Origin: Cerasicoccus frondis
GTDB lineage: Bacteria; Verrucomicrobiota; Verrucomicrobiia; Opitutales; Cerasicoccaceae
Assembly (NCBI GenBank): GCA_031296915.1
Contig: JAVDPC010000009.1
Span: 147,891 to 211,890 of the forward strand
Direction of reading: 5' to 3'
DNA: 64,000 bases
Below are positions 8,009 to 16,458 of the stretch, piece after piece. Position numbers and translations under genes: made by a program. Each line of letters starts with the position of its first letter. Position 1 is the stretch's first letter. Below the pieces are notes generated by a model, which worked only from the letters and a program-made list of their open reading frames with translations, ran no database searches and was not told the origin of the DNA.

Positions 8009-8734
8009 ATGCCCAATCCTGTCTTTGATCCCCTGCCCGATGAGCTCGTCAACGCACTCGAATCCATGCCGCGCGACGAGCTTGCCCAACTGCGGGAAAA
8101 GCTCATTGCTGCGCGCAACCACCCCCGACGCCTCAAGGAAATGCGCCGCGTCCTTGGAGAGCGCACCCAGTGGCTCTCCATCGTCCTCGAGGACATTTTT
8201 CAACCACACAACAGCTCCGCCGTCCTCCGCACCGCCGAATGCTTTGGCGTGCAGACAGTCCACGTCGTCGAAAAATCGCGCAAATTCAAGATCAGCAATC
8301 AGGTAGCCATGGGCGGGGCCAAGTGGATCGATGTCGAACGCTACGACCACACCGCCGATTGCCTCGCCAAGCTCCGCGCCCAGGGCTACCGCTGCGCCGC
8401 CGCCACCCTCCGCGACGACGCCCTGCCCCTCGACGAAGTCCCGCTCGATAAACCACTCGCCGTCCTCATCGGTCATGAACGGCGCGGCCTCAGCGAAGCC
8501 GCCCACGATGCGGCCGACGTCTGGTTTCGCCTCCCCATGCACGGCTTTACTCAGAGCTACAACCTCTCCGTTTTCAGCTCGCTCTGCCTTTACGAACTCA
8601 CCCAACGCCTCCGCGACAGCGACCTCCCCTGGCGCCTCAGCGAAGAGGAAAAAGAGCGCATCCTCACCCGCTGGCTCTGCCAGGACGCCAAAGCCATCGA
8701 AAACCTCGCCTGCAACATCCTGTTGCATCGATAG
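8009..8734 (+). CDS. trmH: tRNA (guanosine-2'-O)-methyltransferase, TrmH/SpoU family
   Basis: SPOUT-superfamily enzyme of 241 residues predicted to 2'-O-methylate G18 in the tRNA D-loop. It shows all three SpoU motifs: LEDIFQPHNSSAVLRTAECFG (motif 1 with the catalytic Arg), LIGHERRGLS (motif 2) and MHGFTQSYNLSVFSSLCLYEL (motif 3, forming the knot). The C-terminal extension after motif 3 (residues about 200-241) resembles the E. coli TrmH type. The ATG at 8009 follows a 57-bp spacer after the previous gene. Confidence 0.9.
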   Translation: MPNPVFDPLPDELVNALESMPRDELAQLREKLIAARNHPRRLKEMRRVLGERTQWLSIVLEDIFQPHNSSAVLRTAECFGVQTVHVVEKSRKFKISNQVAMGGAKWIDVERYDHTADCLAKLRAQGYRCAAATLRDDALPLDEVPLDKPLAVLIGHERRGLSEAAHDAADVWFRLPMHGFTQSYNLSVFSSLCLYELTQRLRDSDLPWRLSEEEKERILTRWLCQDAKAIENLACNILLHR

Positions 8735-8863
8735 ATTTTCGCACTGCGAAAATGGCCTATCCAACTTGCCCCATGGTAGGCCGCAACTTATGAACAAGCC
8801 GCTCCTTGCCCCTCAGATCCAAGCCATCTGACAGAGGTGACTCGGATCGTCTCTCGATCCGCC
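8734..8863 (+). repeat. Palindromic intergenic repeats downstream of trmH
   Basis: Two REP-like palindromes follow the trmH stop. GATTTTCGCACTGCGAAAAT at 8734-8753 is related to the ATTTGCGC palindromes at 55.6 and 58.2 kb. CGGATCG-TCTCT-CGATCCG at 8843-8861, preceded by GGTGACT, is related to the element at 55516-55540. Both lie just 3' of a gene, so they may act as terminators or 3'-end stabilisers. Confidence 0.6.
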
Positions 8864-8881
8864 GTTTAATCCTGCATGCGC

Positions 8882-9805
8882 CTACCTCTTGGAGACGGAC
8901 AAAAGGTCCGCCGTGCGCACATGAAAGACCTCACGCTGCTCATTGGTGATCAAAAGCGTGTCAGCGTCGAGAAAGCAGATTGCCTCACACTGGGCAGCGC
9001 GAATCGGCAACCAGGCGACCTCGCCCGCAAACAACTGGTCCGCATCGCCCGCTGGCGGAGTGAAAAGCCAGATCCCACTGTAAGTCAGCACCGCGACTTG
9101 TTCGCCATCATTCCAAGACGCGGCGCCGGTGACCATCTCCCGCAGATTGGCCTTCGAGACCAGGGTCAGCGCATTGGACTTATCTTCGCGCGGAGAATCC
9201 AAGCGATAGAGTGCGGCGTCGCGATCCGCGCGGTGCTTCATCAGCAGATAAATTTTCCCTTGGGCCACGAACACCGCCTCGCAGTCAAAATTATTCATGG
9301 CGGGCGGAAACTCCCATTGTTCCGGATAATGAATCGGCCAGACCGCTGTCGGTGTGGCGCTGGTCGCCGTGGCGTAATCCGGCTCCGGGACCCGATACAG
9401 CGTCAGGTTGCGGCGTCGGTTATTGTTGTTGCCCACATCAGGAATGATCAGGTTGCCGCGAAAATCCGAAGCCAAATCCTCCCAATCCTGATTCCGCGCG
9501 CCTTCAACCGCCACACCCGCAGCGCCAGCCTTGCCCACTAAGTTGCCGAAGGCGTCGATGGCGAATATCCGTGCACGATCACCGCTGTCGTTGAGCGTCC
9601 AGAAGACGCCTGGCGCCGAACCACGCGCCAAACCGGACGACTCATTCACTGCACGCGGAAGCTCACCAATTTCCTTCAACGCCACCGGCGCCTGATTGGG
9701 CACATCGAAATACACCGGGCGCACTGGCTGCGCCGTGGTTGCGCAACCGAACAGCAGCGCCAGCGCCAGACCAGCCAACAAACTTTTTCCCCTTGTGTTC
9801 ATCAT
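8882..9805 (-). CDS. Predicted lipoprotein with beta-propeller-like repeats
   Basis: Protein of 307 residues with a lipoprotein signal (SLLAGLALALLFGC, Cys about 20 residues in). The mature part has repeated beta-rich segments: ESSGLARGSAPGVFWTLNDSG, DWEDLASDFRGNLIIPDVGN, NFDCEAVFVAQGKIYLLMK and CEAICFLDADTLLITNE. These resemble esterase-like or SdiA-regulated propeller proteins, but no catalytic set is clear. I set the start at the ATG pair 9805/9802 for the signal peptide; the open frame reaches 10117 through the divergent gene. It is divergently transcribed from the next gene with only about 50 bp between starts. Confidence 0.7.
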   Translation of the reverse strand: MMNTRGKSLLAGLALALLFGCATTAQPVRPVYFDVPNQAPVALKEIGELPRAVNESSGLARGSAPGVFWTLNDSGDRARIFAIDAFGNLVGKAGAAGVAVEGARNQDWEDLASDFRGNLIIPDVGNNNNRRRNLTLYRVPEPDYATATSATPTAVWPIHYPEQWEFPPAMNNFDCEAVFVAQGKIYLLMKHRADRDAALYRLDSPREDKSNALTLVSKANLREMVTGAASWNDGEQVAVLTYSGIWLFTPPAGDADQLFAGEVAWLPIRAAQCEAICFLDADTLLITNEQREVFHVRTADLLSVSKR

Positions 9806-9854
9806 ACCCCGGGCAAGACTGTAACGCACAAGCGCTACCGCAAACCATTTCGCC

Positions 9855-10682
9855 ATGCATATCCCCATCGAAGACCTCGCCGAAGACGTCATCAGCAAAG
9901 CCCAGTCCGGACTTGGCATCAGCGACGGCGAACTGGCCGAGCAATGCCCCGCCGAGCGCAACGCCATCCGCCAATTGCGCAAAGGCGAGTTTGACGCCGC
10001 CACTGCACTCGCCATCGCGCCAATCCTTGGCCTGGATGCCGAAGCTCTCGTCGCACTTGGTGAAAAAGCCTGGTATCCCGCCCCCATTTCCCTCGTCGGT
10101 TTGGTGCAAATCAACACCCCGCACCCCGTGCCGGGCTACGAGGAAATGACCGTCAACGCCTACCTGATCGGCGATCCGGCCACCAGCAAGGCCGCCGCAT
10201 TTGACACCGGGGCCGACGCCACGCCGCTGCTGGAAACTTTGCAACGCAAAGTGTGGTCCCTCGAATCCATTTTCATCACCCACACCCACCGTGACCACAT
10301 CAAGGACTTGGCCAAGCTCAAGGCCCCCCTTGCCCCCGGCGGCAAGGTCTATGTCCACGGCAATGAAGCCTTCCCCGGCGCCACCGAAATCCGTGATGGC
10401 GCTGCCTTTGAGTTGGGTTCCTTAAAGATTACCGCCCGTGAAACCAGTGGCCACTCCCCTGGCGGCACGACGTTTATTGTCGAGGGGCTGGCTCGCCCGG
10501 TCGCCATCGTTGGCGACGCCATCTTCGCGGGCTCCATTGGTGGCGTGCGCGCCAATTACCGACTCGCACTGAAGCAGATCCGCGAGCACGTGCTCAGCCT
10601 GCCAGGAGAGACCATTATTTGCCCCGGCCACGGCCCTATGACCACCGTGGCGGAGGAGCTCCAACGCAACCCGTTCTTTTAA
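9855..10682 (+). CDS. Metallo-beta-lactamase-fold hydrolase with N-terminal HTH-like domain
   Basis: Protein of 275 residues. The C-terminal two thirds is a metallo-beta-lactamase fold with the metal motif THTHRDH at residues 142-148, a further metal-binding His in SGHSPGG, VGDAIFAG and PGHGPMT, as in glyoxalase II-like enzymes. The first 65 residues (ISDGELAEQCPAERNAIRQL, then AIAPILGL) read like an XRE-type helix-turn-helix. That combination is unusual; the domain may instead be a helical cap. Residues 128-133 (TLQRKV) are encoded by a copy of the intragenic 17-bp palindrome. The substrate cannot be inferred. Confidence 0.8.
   Translation: MHIPIEDLAEDVISKAQSGLGISDGELAEQCPAERNAIRQLRKGEFDAATALAIAPILGLDAEALVALGEKAWYPAPISLVGLVQINTPHPVPGYEEMTVNAYLIGDPATSKAAAFDTGADATPLLETLQRKVWSLESIFITHTHRDHIKDLAKLKAPLAPGGKVYVHGNEAFPGATEIRDGAAFELGSLKITARETSGHSPGGTTFIVEGLARPVAIVGDAIFAGSIGGVRANYRLALKQIREHVLSLPGETIICPGHGPMTTVAEELQRNPFF
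10236..10252. repeat. Intragenic palindrome copy 1 (ACTTTGC-AAC-GCAAAGT)
   Basis: Perfect 7-bp arms with a 3-nt centre, read as T-L-Q-R-K-V in the metallo-beta-lactamase-fold gene. Confidence 0.85.
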
Positions 10683-10745
10683 GGGATTTTTCACCTGGAA
10701 AATTAATGGGGGAATTAACAGGCTGTTCAGTCCTCCCATCTTTCC

Positions 10746-11408
10746 ATGAAATATTCCTACTGCTTAATCCTCGCCTCATTAGCCGCCAGCACGCCCACAC
10801 AGGCGATCTTGCAAGGCTACTGGAACATGAATTCAAACGCGAACATTGGCAAACTCGACGCCAATCAGGGCGAACAAGCGGCCACGGTCGCGGCAAGCTT
10901 CGTTGAAATCACCGCTGGATTCATCGGTGAAATTGAGCCAGATGTCAGCGGCACGACTGAAAACTTGATTCCCCCCACCATCGGCTTTAACCGGGCAGTT
11001 GGCTTTTTTCGGGCGGGATCCGTTTATTATGATGGCGCTTTTGAGATGTTCAATTTCGACTTCAGCGATCTCAGCGAAGTCTCGGTGTCTTTTGCTTACC
11101 GCGGCGAAAAGTTTTTCACCTGGGACAGCAACCTCGACGTCAATTACCGGATTGACGGCGGCGACTGGGAGAACATCGCAGAGGGCATCACTTATAGCAG
11201 CGATTGGAATGTCGCCACCATCGACATGAGCGTGGTGGACGGGTTCGACAACGTCGACTTCCAGATTCGCACCACAAACTGGGCCAGCATCGCGGGCTTT
11301 CTGGATATTGACAATGTTCAGGTCAACGCCATCCCCGAGCCATCAACATACGCTCTTATGGCTAGCGTCAGCGCCCTTGGGCTCCTTGCATTTCGTCGTC
11401 GGCGTTAA
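10746..11408 (+). CDS. PEP-CTERM sorting domain protein
   Basis: Secreted protein of 220 residues. It has an N-terminal signal (YSYCLILASLAASTPTQA), a beta-rich middle with acidic and aromatic residues (DGFDNVDFQIRTTNWASIAG), and the tail IPEPSTYALM, a hydrophobic helix and RRRR. The body resembles concanavalin-like or jellyroll extracellular domains, but I cannot assign a family. It is exported and probably processed by an exosortase encoded elsewhere. Confidence 0.85.
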   Translation: MKYSYCLILASLAASTPTQAILQGYWNMNSNANIGKLDANQGEQAATVAASFVEITAGFIGEIEPDVSGTTENLIPPTIGFNRAVGFFRAGSVYYDGAFEMFNFDFSDLSEVSVSFAYRGEKFFTWDSNLDVNYRIDGGDWENIAEGITYSSDWNVATIDMSVVDGFDNVDFQIRTTNWASIAGFLDIDNVQVNAIPEPSTYALMASVSALGLLAFRRRR

Positions 11409-11476
11409 TATGTGTTTGGCGCCACGCCGTTCCATCTCTAAAGTTAACGCAATCAACCGTTAACCATCATTCTACC

Positions 11477-11974
11477 ATGAAAATTTCCGACGAAGTGGCG
11501 GCGGCCATCAACACGCAGATCAACAACGAGCTCACCTCTTCCTACCTCTACCTCGCCATGTCTGCATGGTTTGAGACACAGCCCTACCCTGGCTTTGCAA
11601 AGTGGATGCTCAAGCAAAGCGACGAAGAGCGCATGCACGCCATGAAGTTCTTCGGTTACCTGAATGATCGCGGCGGAGTCGTCAAGCTGGAGGCGATCAA
11701 GCAGCCGCAGGCTACCTACACCAAGCCACTCGAAGCATTCCAACTCGCGCTCGAAAGCGAGATCAAAACCACTAAGCAAATCCACGCCATTTACGAAGTC
11801 GCCGACCAGGTTAAAGACTACGAAACGCGCCATTTCCTCAGTTGGTTCTTGGAAGAGCAGGTCGAAGAAGAAAAGACCGCCTCGGATTGGGTGCAGAAGC
11901 TCGAAATGGCCGACGACCACGTCAACGCCCTCTTCAATCTCGATCACGAAGCCAATACGCGCCAAGATATCTGA
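11477..11974 (+). CDS. ftnA: Ferritin (non-heme iron storage)
   Basis: Ferritin of 165 residues, four-helix bundle. Ferroxidase residues are visible: Glu in NELTSSYLYLAM (about residue 17), Glu and His in EERMHAMKFF (about residues 50-54), Glu in LALESEIK (about 94) and Glu/Gln in LEEQVEEE (about 127). It oxidises Fe2+ and stores it as a ferric mineral in a 24-mer in the cytoplasm. There is no heme-ligating Met typical of bacterioferritin, so ferritin is preferred. It is followed after 20 bp by a membrane methyltransferase-like gene in the same direction. Confidence 0.93.
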   Translation: MKISDEVAAAINTQINNELTSSYLYLAMSAWFETQPYPGFAKWMLKQSDEERMHAMKFFGYLNDRGGVVKLEAIKQPQATYTKPLEAFQLALESEIKTTKQIHAIYEVADQVKDYETRHFLSWFLEEQVEEEKTASDWVQKLEMADDHVNALFNLDHEANTRQDI

Positions 11975-11994
11975 CCGGGGGGAGGCCTACTGGC

Positions 11995-12438
11995 ATGAAT
12001 CCGCTCAAGCTGCCGCCTTTTTGGTTCCTGCTCGCGGTCGCAGCCCAGTTTGGTCTTAATTGGTTTACGCCTCAAAATGCATCCGGCTGGGGTTGGTATG
12101 CTGTGGGTTACCTACTGCTGGCCCTCGGCATGTTTCTCGTGCTGGGCGCTTGGATGTCCTTCCGCATTCACGATACGCCAATTTGCCCGTTTAAGCAGCC
12201 GACGCACCTCATCACCGACGGCGTATTCCGCTTTAGCCGTAACCCGATTTATCTCGGTCAGGCGTTCATGCTTTTGGGCCTCGCCGCCCTGCATGGGGCC
12301 TGGGTGACGCTGTTGCCGATCCCACTGTTAATCGCAATCCTGCACGTTGGCTTCATCCGCCCTGAGGAGCGCATACTCTCCCAGCAATGTGGCGCAGAAT
12401 TCGCCACCTACCGCTCGCGAGTGCGCGCTTGGCTGTGA
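11995..12438 (+). CDS. Isoprenylcysteine/phospholipid methyltransferase-like membrane protein
   Basis: Integral membrane protein of 147 residues with about four hydrophobic segments and the family signature GVFRFSRNPIYLGQAFMLLG followed by RPEERIL and FATYRSRVRAWL. These match the ICMT/PEMT-like (NnrU-related) group, which uses SAM at the membrane face. The ATG at 11995 has an excellent ribosome-binding stretch (GGGGGGAGG) and starts 20 bp after ferritin. The open frame further upstream overlaps ferritin and is not needed. The substrate is unknown. Confidence 0.8.
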   Translation: MNPLKLPPFWFLLAVAAQFGLNWFTPQNASGWGWYAVGYLLLALGMFLVLGAWMSFRIHDTPICPFKQPTHLITDGVFRFSRNPIYLGQAFMLLGLAALHGAWVTLLPIPLLIAILHVGFIRPEERILSQQCGAEFATYRSRVRAWL

Positions 12439-12440
12439 AG

Positions 12441-13115
12441 TTATCGTCGTCGACGCCGCATCAAGACGACCAGCCCAACCAACGCCCCCAAGCCCGCCGC
12501 AGTCGCACTAGGCTCGGGCACGAGCGACACATTGTCGAATGTGTTCGACAGCGAGTTGTCGTAAAGCGCCACCTGTCCGCTGGAAAATGTCGAATCGGTC
12601 AATGAGGTCGCTGGCGTCAGTGAGCCATCCACGTAAACGGAGTAAGTGTCGCCGACGACAGTGATGCGCAGGTGCGGATCGCTCACGCCCACGGTGAAAA
12701 CGCCATTGGCAATATTCAGGCTCGAGCCGTAAGTCGTGCCGTCACTGACTACGTGCCAGTAGAGATCGCCACCTCCAGCGCCTGCCACTAAGAGTACGCC
12801 CGCGCGCCCAATCGATGTGCCACCAGCCTCCGTGCTGTGCAACCAGACTCCACCATCAGTTACATCGTTTATATCCAGCTCGATCTCGAAATCGGTCAGG
12901 ACATAGGGCAAGGCGGAGAGCGCATTCGGGGCGTTATCTGGGCTGGCCGCCGCATAGACGCCGCCACTGGCTGCCCAACCTCCACTGTTGTTCTCCCACA
13001 GCGGGCTCGCGCCGGAGTCAAAGTTATCAAAAAAGAGAATCGCCTGAACATTGGACGCCAGCAGACCGGAAAGCACGGCGCCCCCAAGCAGATTTCGACA
13101 AGTAGCAGTAATCAT
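12441..13115 (-). CDS. PEP-CTERM protein with LamG/DUF1080-like domain
   Basis: Secreted protein of 224 residues. It has a signal peptide (LLGGAVLSGLLASNVQA), then a beta-sandwich region (FFDNFDSGASPLWENNSGGW, DFEIELDINDVTDGGVWL, LRITVVGDTYSVYVDGS) that reads like a concanavalin-type carbohydrate-binding or 3-keto-disaccharide-hydrolase-like domain. The tail is VPEPSAT, a hydrophobic helix and RRRRR. It is convergent with the preceding plus-strand gene, with only 2 bp between stops. Confidence 0.85.
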   Translation of the reverse strand: MITATCRNLLGGAVLSGLLASNVQAILFFDNFDSGASPLWENNSGGWAASGGVYAAASPDNAPNALSALPYVLTDFEIELDINDVTDGGVWLHSTEAGGTSIGRAGVLLVAGAGGGDLYWHVVSDGTTYGSSLNIANGVFTVGVSDPHLRITVVGDTYSVYVDGSLTPATSLTDSTFSSGQVALYDNSLSNTFDNVSLVPEPSATAAGLGALVGLVVLMRRRRR

Positions 13116-13207
13116 CGCAGCAGTGAGTTAAGATTCGAAACTGCATTCGATAATAGCGCCCCATCACCCGAAGTCCAGCGTCAACCATGGCAAAGGCTCA
13201 TTCGGCG

Positions 13208-13723
13208 CTAACTACGCGTATCTAAACTGAACGAAAGACGACGCAAAACCACGCGACAAACCAACACGAGGCCACCCGGCGCGGTGGCGGCCGCGAGGTA
13301 AACAAGCGCAAACGAAGACGTCGTCGTTTGTCGCAACAGGCCAAATGACGCCACATAGAGTAGCATATCGAGCATCTCTTTCAGCCAGAAAAAGCCTGTT
13401 ATAAAACTGAGCGCGTAGCCCAGGTAAGCGCCGGCGGCATAGCTCAGCGGCAGACATCCCCAGACAATCGAAATGAACGCCAACCCCAGCCAGGAAAGCA
13501 ATACCGGTAAGTTTGGCGCCCCCAGCCCCAGAGCAAAGCCCACTGGAAGCACAGCCATAAAGGCAAAGATTTGCTGACCCCCAAATCGTCTATTGGGAAA
13601 TTGATATGGCATCGACCACTCAGTCCTTTCGGGCGTCCCGCTCAGCGCAATGCGCGACTGACGAACCATGACCGGGAGATCGTCTGGCTTGGTGTAAACA
13701 TCCTGCCAACTGTTATGCGACAC
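13208..13723 (-). CDS. Hypothetical membrane protein, about four TM segments
   Basis: Protein of 171 residues with a hydrophilic first 45 residues and then hydrophobic segments (IFAFMAVLPVGFALGLGA, LLSWLGLAFISIVWG, YLGYALSFITGFFWL, LVYLAAATAPGGLVLVCRVV). No family is recognised. It lies downstream of and in the same direction as the sulfotransferase (43 bp gap), so they may be co-transcribed. Confidence 0.6.
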   Translation of the reverse strand: MSHNSWQDVYTKPDDLPVMVRQSRIALSGTPERTEWSMPYQFPNRRFGGQQIFAFMAVLPVGFALGLGAPNLPVLLSWLGLAFISIVWGCLPLSYAAGAYLGYALSFITGFFWLKEMLDMLLYVASFGLLRQTTTSSFALVYLAAATAPGGLVLVCRVVLRRLSFSLDTRS

Positions 13724-13765
13724 TTAATGACTTTGTCGTGTATTCAACTATGCAGCAAGGAGTTT

Positions 13766-14617
13766 TTAAGCAGGGACTCGCATGCGTTCGTTGGCGGCAA
13801 CCATATCCATGGGCCAATAATCGCTCGGCTTCCCGCAGTGCTTGAGAAACAGGCTGGTATCCTCCGCCAATTGATTCACTGCAAACTGATGCGCACGCTT
13901 AGTCCAGAGGGATTCGCCGACAGGATCAGCGGATGCCTTCTGGGCCTTTTCACCGAAGCATCGCTTCCAAAGGCGTTTGAATCGTGACTTCGGGGAACTC
14001 CGTATGGTTTGAGCATTCGCATTCAGACGCTCCAAAGTTGCCTCCTCTGGGGGCAAACGCTCGACATTCAAAAAGTCACAAAGACGGGCAATCTCAGTCT
14101 GTGGGTCATTTCGCAAGGAATCCAAAAAGATAATGTGGATTTGCTTATCGGAAAATTCATTTCGATAAGCGCTCAGTTGATGCCAATACATTGAGGGGCG
14201 CACGAGAGTCGTCTCATACTCGCCCGATAGCAGATCTTCTTCGAACGCGCGAAACTTTGTGTTCCCCGAACGTTCATACATACGGTAGTGCGATAAAATG
14301 CGATCCAATGGATGCCGAACCAAATAAACAATTTTCACTCGGGGAAGCGTCCGCTTGATTCTCGCCACTGCTTTGGGTGAGTGCGATCTCATTGAATAAT
14401 GAACGGAACCCTCGCCGATCGCAACATGCTCCGGCTTAATGTCGAAATGGTCACGATACCAGTCCAGCCCTTTGGCGTAATTCTCGTCGTGGCTGAAATA
14501 TTTCACTTCTTTGGGCGCGGAAAAACAAACCTGCTTGTGCTGAGAAAGCTTATTGCAAAGTGACGTGGTGCCAGACTTTGCGGCGCCAATTATGAGAAAT
14601 GTAGGTTCGCTATGCAT
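13766..14617 (-). CDS. Sulfotransferase family protein
   Basis: Predicted PAPS-dependent sulfotransferase of 283 residues. The 5'-phosphosulfate loop GAAKSGTTSL is at about residues 12-21, and the 3'-phosphate motif LVRHPLDRILSHY follows near residue 99. Ser, His and Arg pattern as in heparan-sulfate/deacetylase-type sulfotransferases. It would sulfate a glycan or lipid acceptor in the cytoplasm. A role in making sulfated surface polysaccharide is possible, but nothing adjacent confirms it. Confidence 0.88.
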   Translation of the reverse strand: MHSEPTFLIIGAAKSGTTSLCNKLSQHKQVCFSAPKEVKYFSHDENYAKGLDWYRDHFDIKPEHVAIGEGSVHYSMRSHSPKAVARIKRTLPRVKIVYLVRHPLDRILSHYRMYERSGNTKFRAFEEDLLSGEYETTLVRPSMYWHQLSAYRNEFSDKQIHIIFLDSLRNDPQTEIARLCDFLNVERLPPEEATLERLNANAQTIRSSPKSRFKRLWKRCFGEKAQKASADPVGESLWTKRAHQFAVNQLAEDTSLFLKHCGKPSDYWPMDMVAANERMRVPA

Positions 14618-14966
14618 TGTTTGTGTTCAGCGAACGGAGTCTCGCTTGGCTCATTTAAACGTAGATTTTTTAAAGTTGTTTCAGATCAATGCCCCTTCCG
14701 GCATAAAAGCGGCAATAAACAGATAAAATCAGCGGGTTCGGTCACTAAAGAATGTGCTACATGCAGGTAATTGACTGCATTACCAGCATATTCACTTGAC
14801 GGTGACAGCTAATTCCGCGCCAGCTCGCTAGTCACAATTTTGTGCGCTGATTCGTAGCGAGACCCTCAAGCTAAAGTTCAGCGCCCTTGAGCATGAAAAT
14901 CCCCCTTCCCCCTTGACGCCGGACGTAGCAGCGGTGTAATTTGGAATGTTTCTAAATAGATCGATC
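14618..14966 (+). promoter_or_regulatory. Intergenic region with leuC promoter
   Basis: About 350 bp without a convincing gene. Upstream of leuC, TTGACG (14913-14918) and TGTAAT (14935-14940), 16 bp apart, form a plausible sigma70-type promoter giving a leader of about 20 nt. Further upstream are overlapping inverted repeats (ATGCAG/CTGCAT at 14761-14780 and GTAAT/ATTAC). No leader peptide rich in Leu was found. Confidence 0.5.
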
Positions 14967-16394
14967 ATGGGCAAAACGCTTTTTCATAAGGTCTGGGAAG
15001 ACCACGCAGTACGCAAACTGCCGAACGGCCAAACACAGCTGTTTATCGGCACGCACCTCATTCACGAGGTGACCTCGCCGCAAGCCTTTGGCATGCTCCG
15101 TGAGCTCGGCTTCTCCGTCAAATACCCCCAGCGCACCTTCGCCACCGTCGACCACATCGTGCCGACCAACGAAGCCATCGAGCCCTACAGCGACCCGCTG
15201 GCCCAGGCCATGATCGAGGAGCTCCGCAAAAACTGCGCAGACAACGGCGTCACATTCTTCGACACCAACACTGGCAAGCAGGGCGTCGTCCACATCGTGG
15301 GCCCCGAACAAGGCATCACTCAGCCCGGCACGACCATTGCCTGTGGAGACAGCCATACCGCCACCCACGGCGCATTTGGCGCGATCGCTTTCGGGATCGG
15401 CACCAGCCAGGTGCGCGACGTACTCGCCACGCAAACGCTGGCCCTGAGTGAGCTCAAGGTGCGCCGCATCAACGTCAACGGCCGACTCGGGCCGGGCGTT
15501 TACGCCAAGGATGTCATCCTGCACATCATCCGCCTCCTCGGCGTCAATGGCGGTCTCGGCTACGCCTATGAATACGGCGGCGACGTCTTCGATCGCATGA
15601 CGATGGAAGAGCGCATGACCGTGTGCAACATGTCCATCGAAGGCGGCGCACGCTGCGGCTACGTCAACCCGGACGAAACAACCTTTGCTTACTTGAAAGG
15701 CCGCCCCTACTCGCCACAGGGCGCTGCATGGGACGCCACCGTCGCGAAGTGGAAGGCCTACGCCTCCGACAAAGACGCCGTTTTCGACGACGTTTACAAT
15801 ATCGACGCCGCCGACATCAAGCCGACCGTTACCTGGGGCATCAATCCCGCCCAAGCCATTTTCGTCGACGAAAACATGCCGCTGCTCGACGAGCTAGACG
15901 CGCATGACCGCGCCACCGCACAAGAAGCCTACGAATACATGAGCCTCACCGAGGGCACGCCCATTCGCGGCCAGAAGATCGATGTCGCGTTCATCGGCTC
16001 CTGCACCAATGGCCGCCTGAGCGACCTCGAAGAAGTCGCGCAATACGTAAAAGGCAAGAAGGTCGCCGAGCACGTCAAAGCGATCGTCGTTCCTGGCTCA
16101 CAAGTTGTCGCCGCGATTGCGATTGAAAAGGGCCTCGACAAGGTATTCGCCGAAGCTGGCTTCGAATGGCGCGGCGCCGGTTGCTCCATGTGCCTGGCCA
16201 TGAACCCGGACAAGCTCATCGGCAACCAGCTCTGCGCCAGCTCCTCGAACCGCAACTTCAAGGGCCGTCAGGGCAGTCCGACTGGACGCACCCTCTTGAT
16301 GAGCCCGGTCATGGTCGCCGCTGCCGCGATCACCGGCGAAGTCACCGACGCTCGTGAGTTGTTCAACCAAACCGAAGCGATGGCGGCGGTTTGA
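14967..16394 (+). CDS. leuC: 3-isopropylmalate dehydratase large subunit
   Basis: Aconitase-family subunit that isomerises 2-isopropylmalate to 3-isopropylmalate in leucine synthesis, with a [4Fe-4S] cluster. The full-length protein of 475 residues has [23 protein letters not shown] (cluster Cys) and [11 protein letters not shown] (two more cluster Cys). I chose the ATG at 14967 ([15 protein letters not shown]) because it matches the family start and lies at a good distance from the promoter. The small subunit gene leuD is not adjacent, since the next gene is on the other strand. Confidence 0.95.
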   Translation: MGKTLFHKVWEDHAVRKLPNGQTQLFIGTHLIHEVTSPQAFGMLRELGFSVKYPQRTFATVDHIVPTNEAIEPYSDPLAQAMIEELRKNCADNGVTFFDTNTGKQGVVHIVGPEQGITQPGTTIACGDSHTATHGAFGAIAFGIGTSQVRDVLATQTLALSELKVRRINVNGRLGPGVYAKDVILHIIRLLGVNGGLGYAYEYGGDVFDRMTMEERMTVCNMSIEGGARCGYVNPDETTFAYLKGRPYSPQGAAWDATVAKWKAYASDKDAVFDDVYNIDAADIKPTVTWGINPAQAIFVDENMPLLDELDAHDRATAQEAYEYMSLTEGTPIRGQKIDVAFIGSCTNGRLSDLEEVAQYVKGKKVAEHVKAIVVPGSQVVAAIAIEKGLDKVFAEAGFEWRGAGCSMCLAMNPDKLIGNQLCASSSNRNFKGRQGSPTGRTLLMSPVMVAAAAITGEVTDARELFNQTEAMAAV

Positions 16395-16425
16395 TTGAGA
16401 TTAAAGAGAGCAAAAAACTTAAGAA

Positions 16426-16457
16426 ACGCCGACCAGGATATGGTCGGCGTTTTTTTG
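16426..16457 (+). terminator. Rho-independent terminator of leuC
   Basis: Perfect 10-bp stem ACGCCGACCA / TGGTCGGCGT with a 5-nt loop, followed by seven T. It starts 31 bp after the leuC stop and ends at the stop of the opposing gene. Confidence 0.95.
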
Positions 16458-16458
16458 G

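Noticed and set aside
9806-10117. N-terminal extension of the propeller lipoprotein
   Set aside because: It runs antisense through the metallo-beta-lactamase gene and would bury the lipoprotein signal peptide.
11593-11602. CTTTGCAAAG palindrome in the ferritin gene (and again at 25661-25670 in metE)
   Set aside because: Both encode Phe-Ala-Lys, lack the 3-nt centre and could arise from ordinary codon use, so I did not count them with the 17-bp family.
14952-15854. 300-aa antisense frame over leuC
   Set aside because: leuC is certain on the other strand; the antisense frame is a codon-bias shadow. The same applies to long antisense frames over rhaA, thrC, dus and truA.
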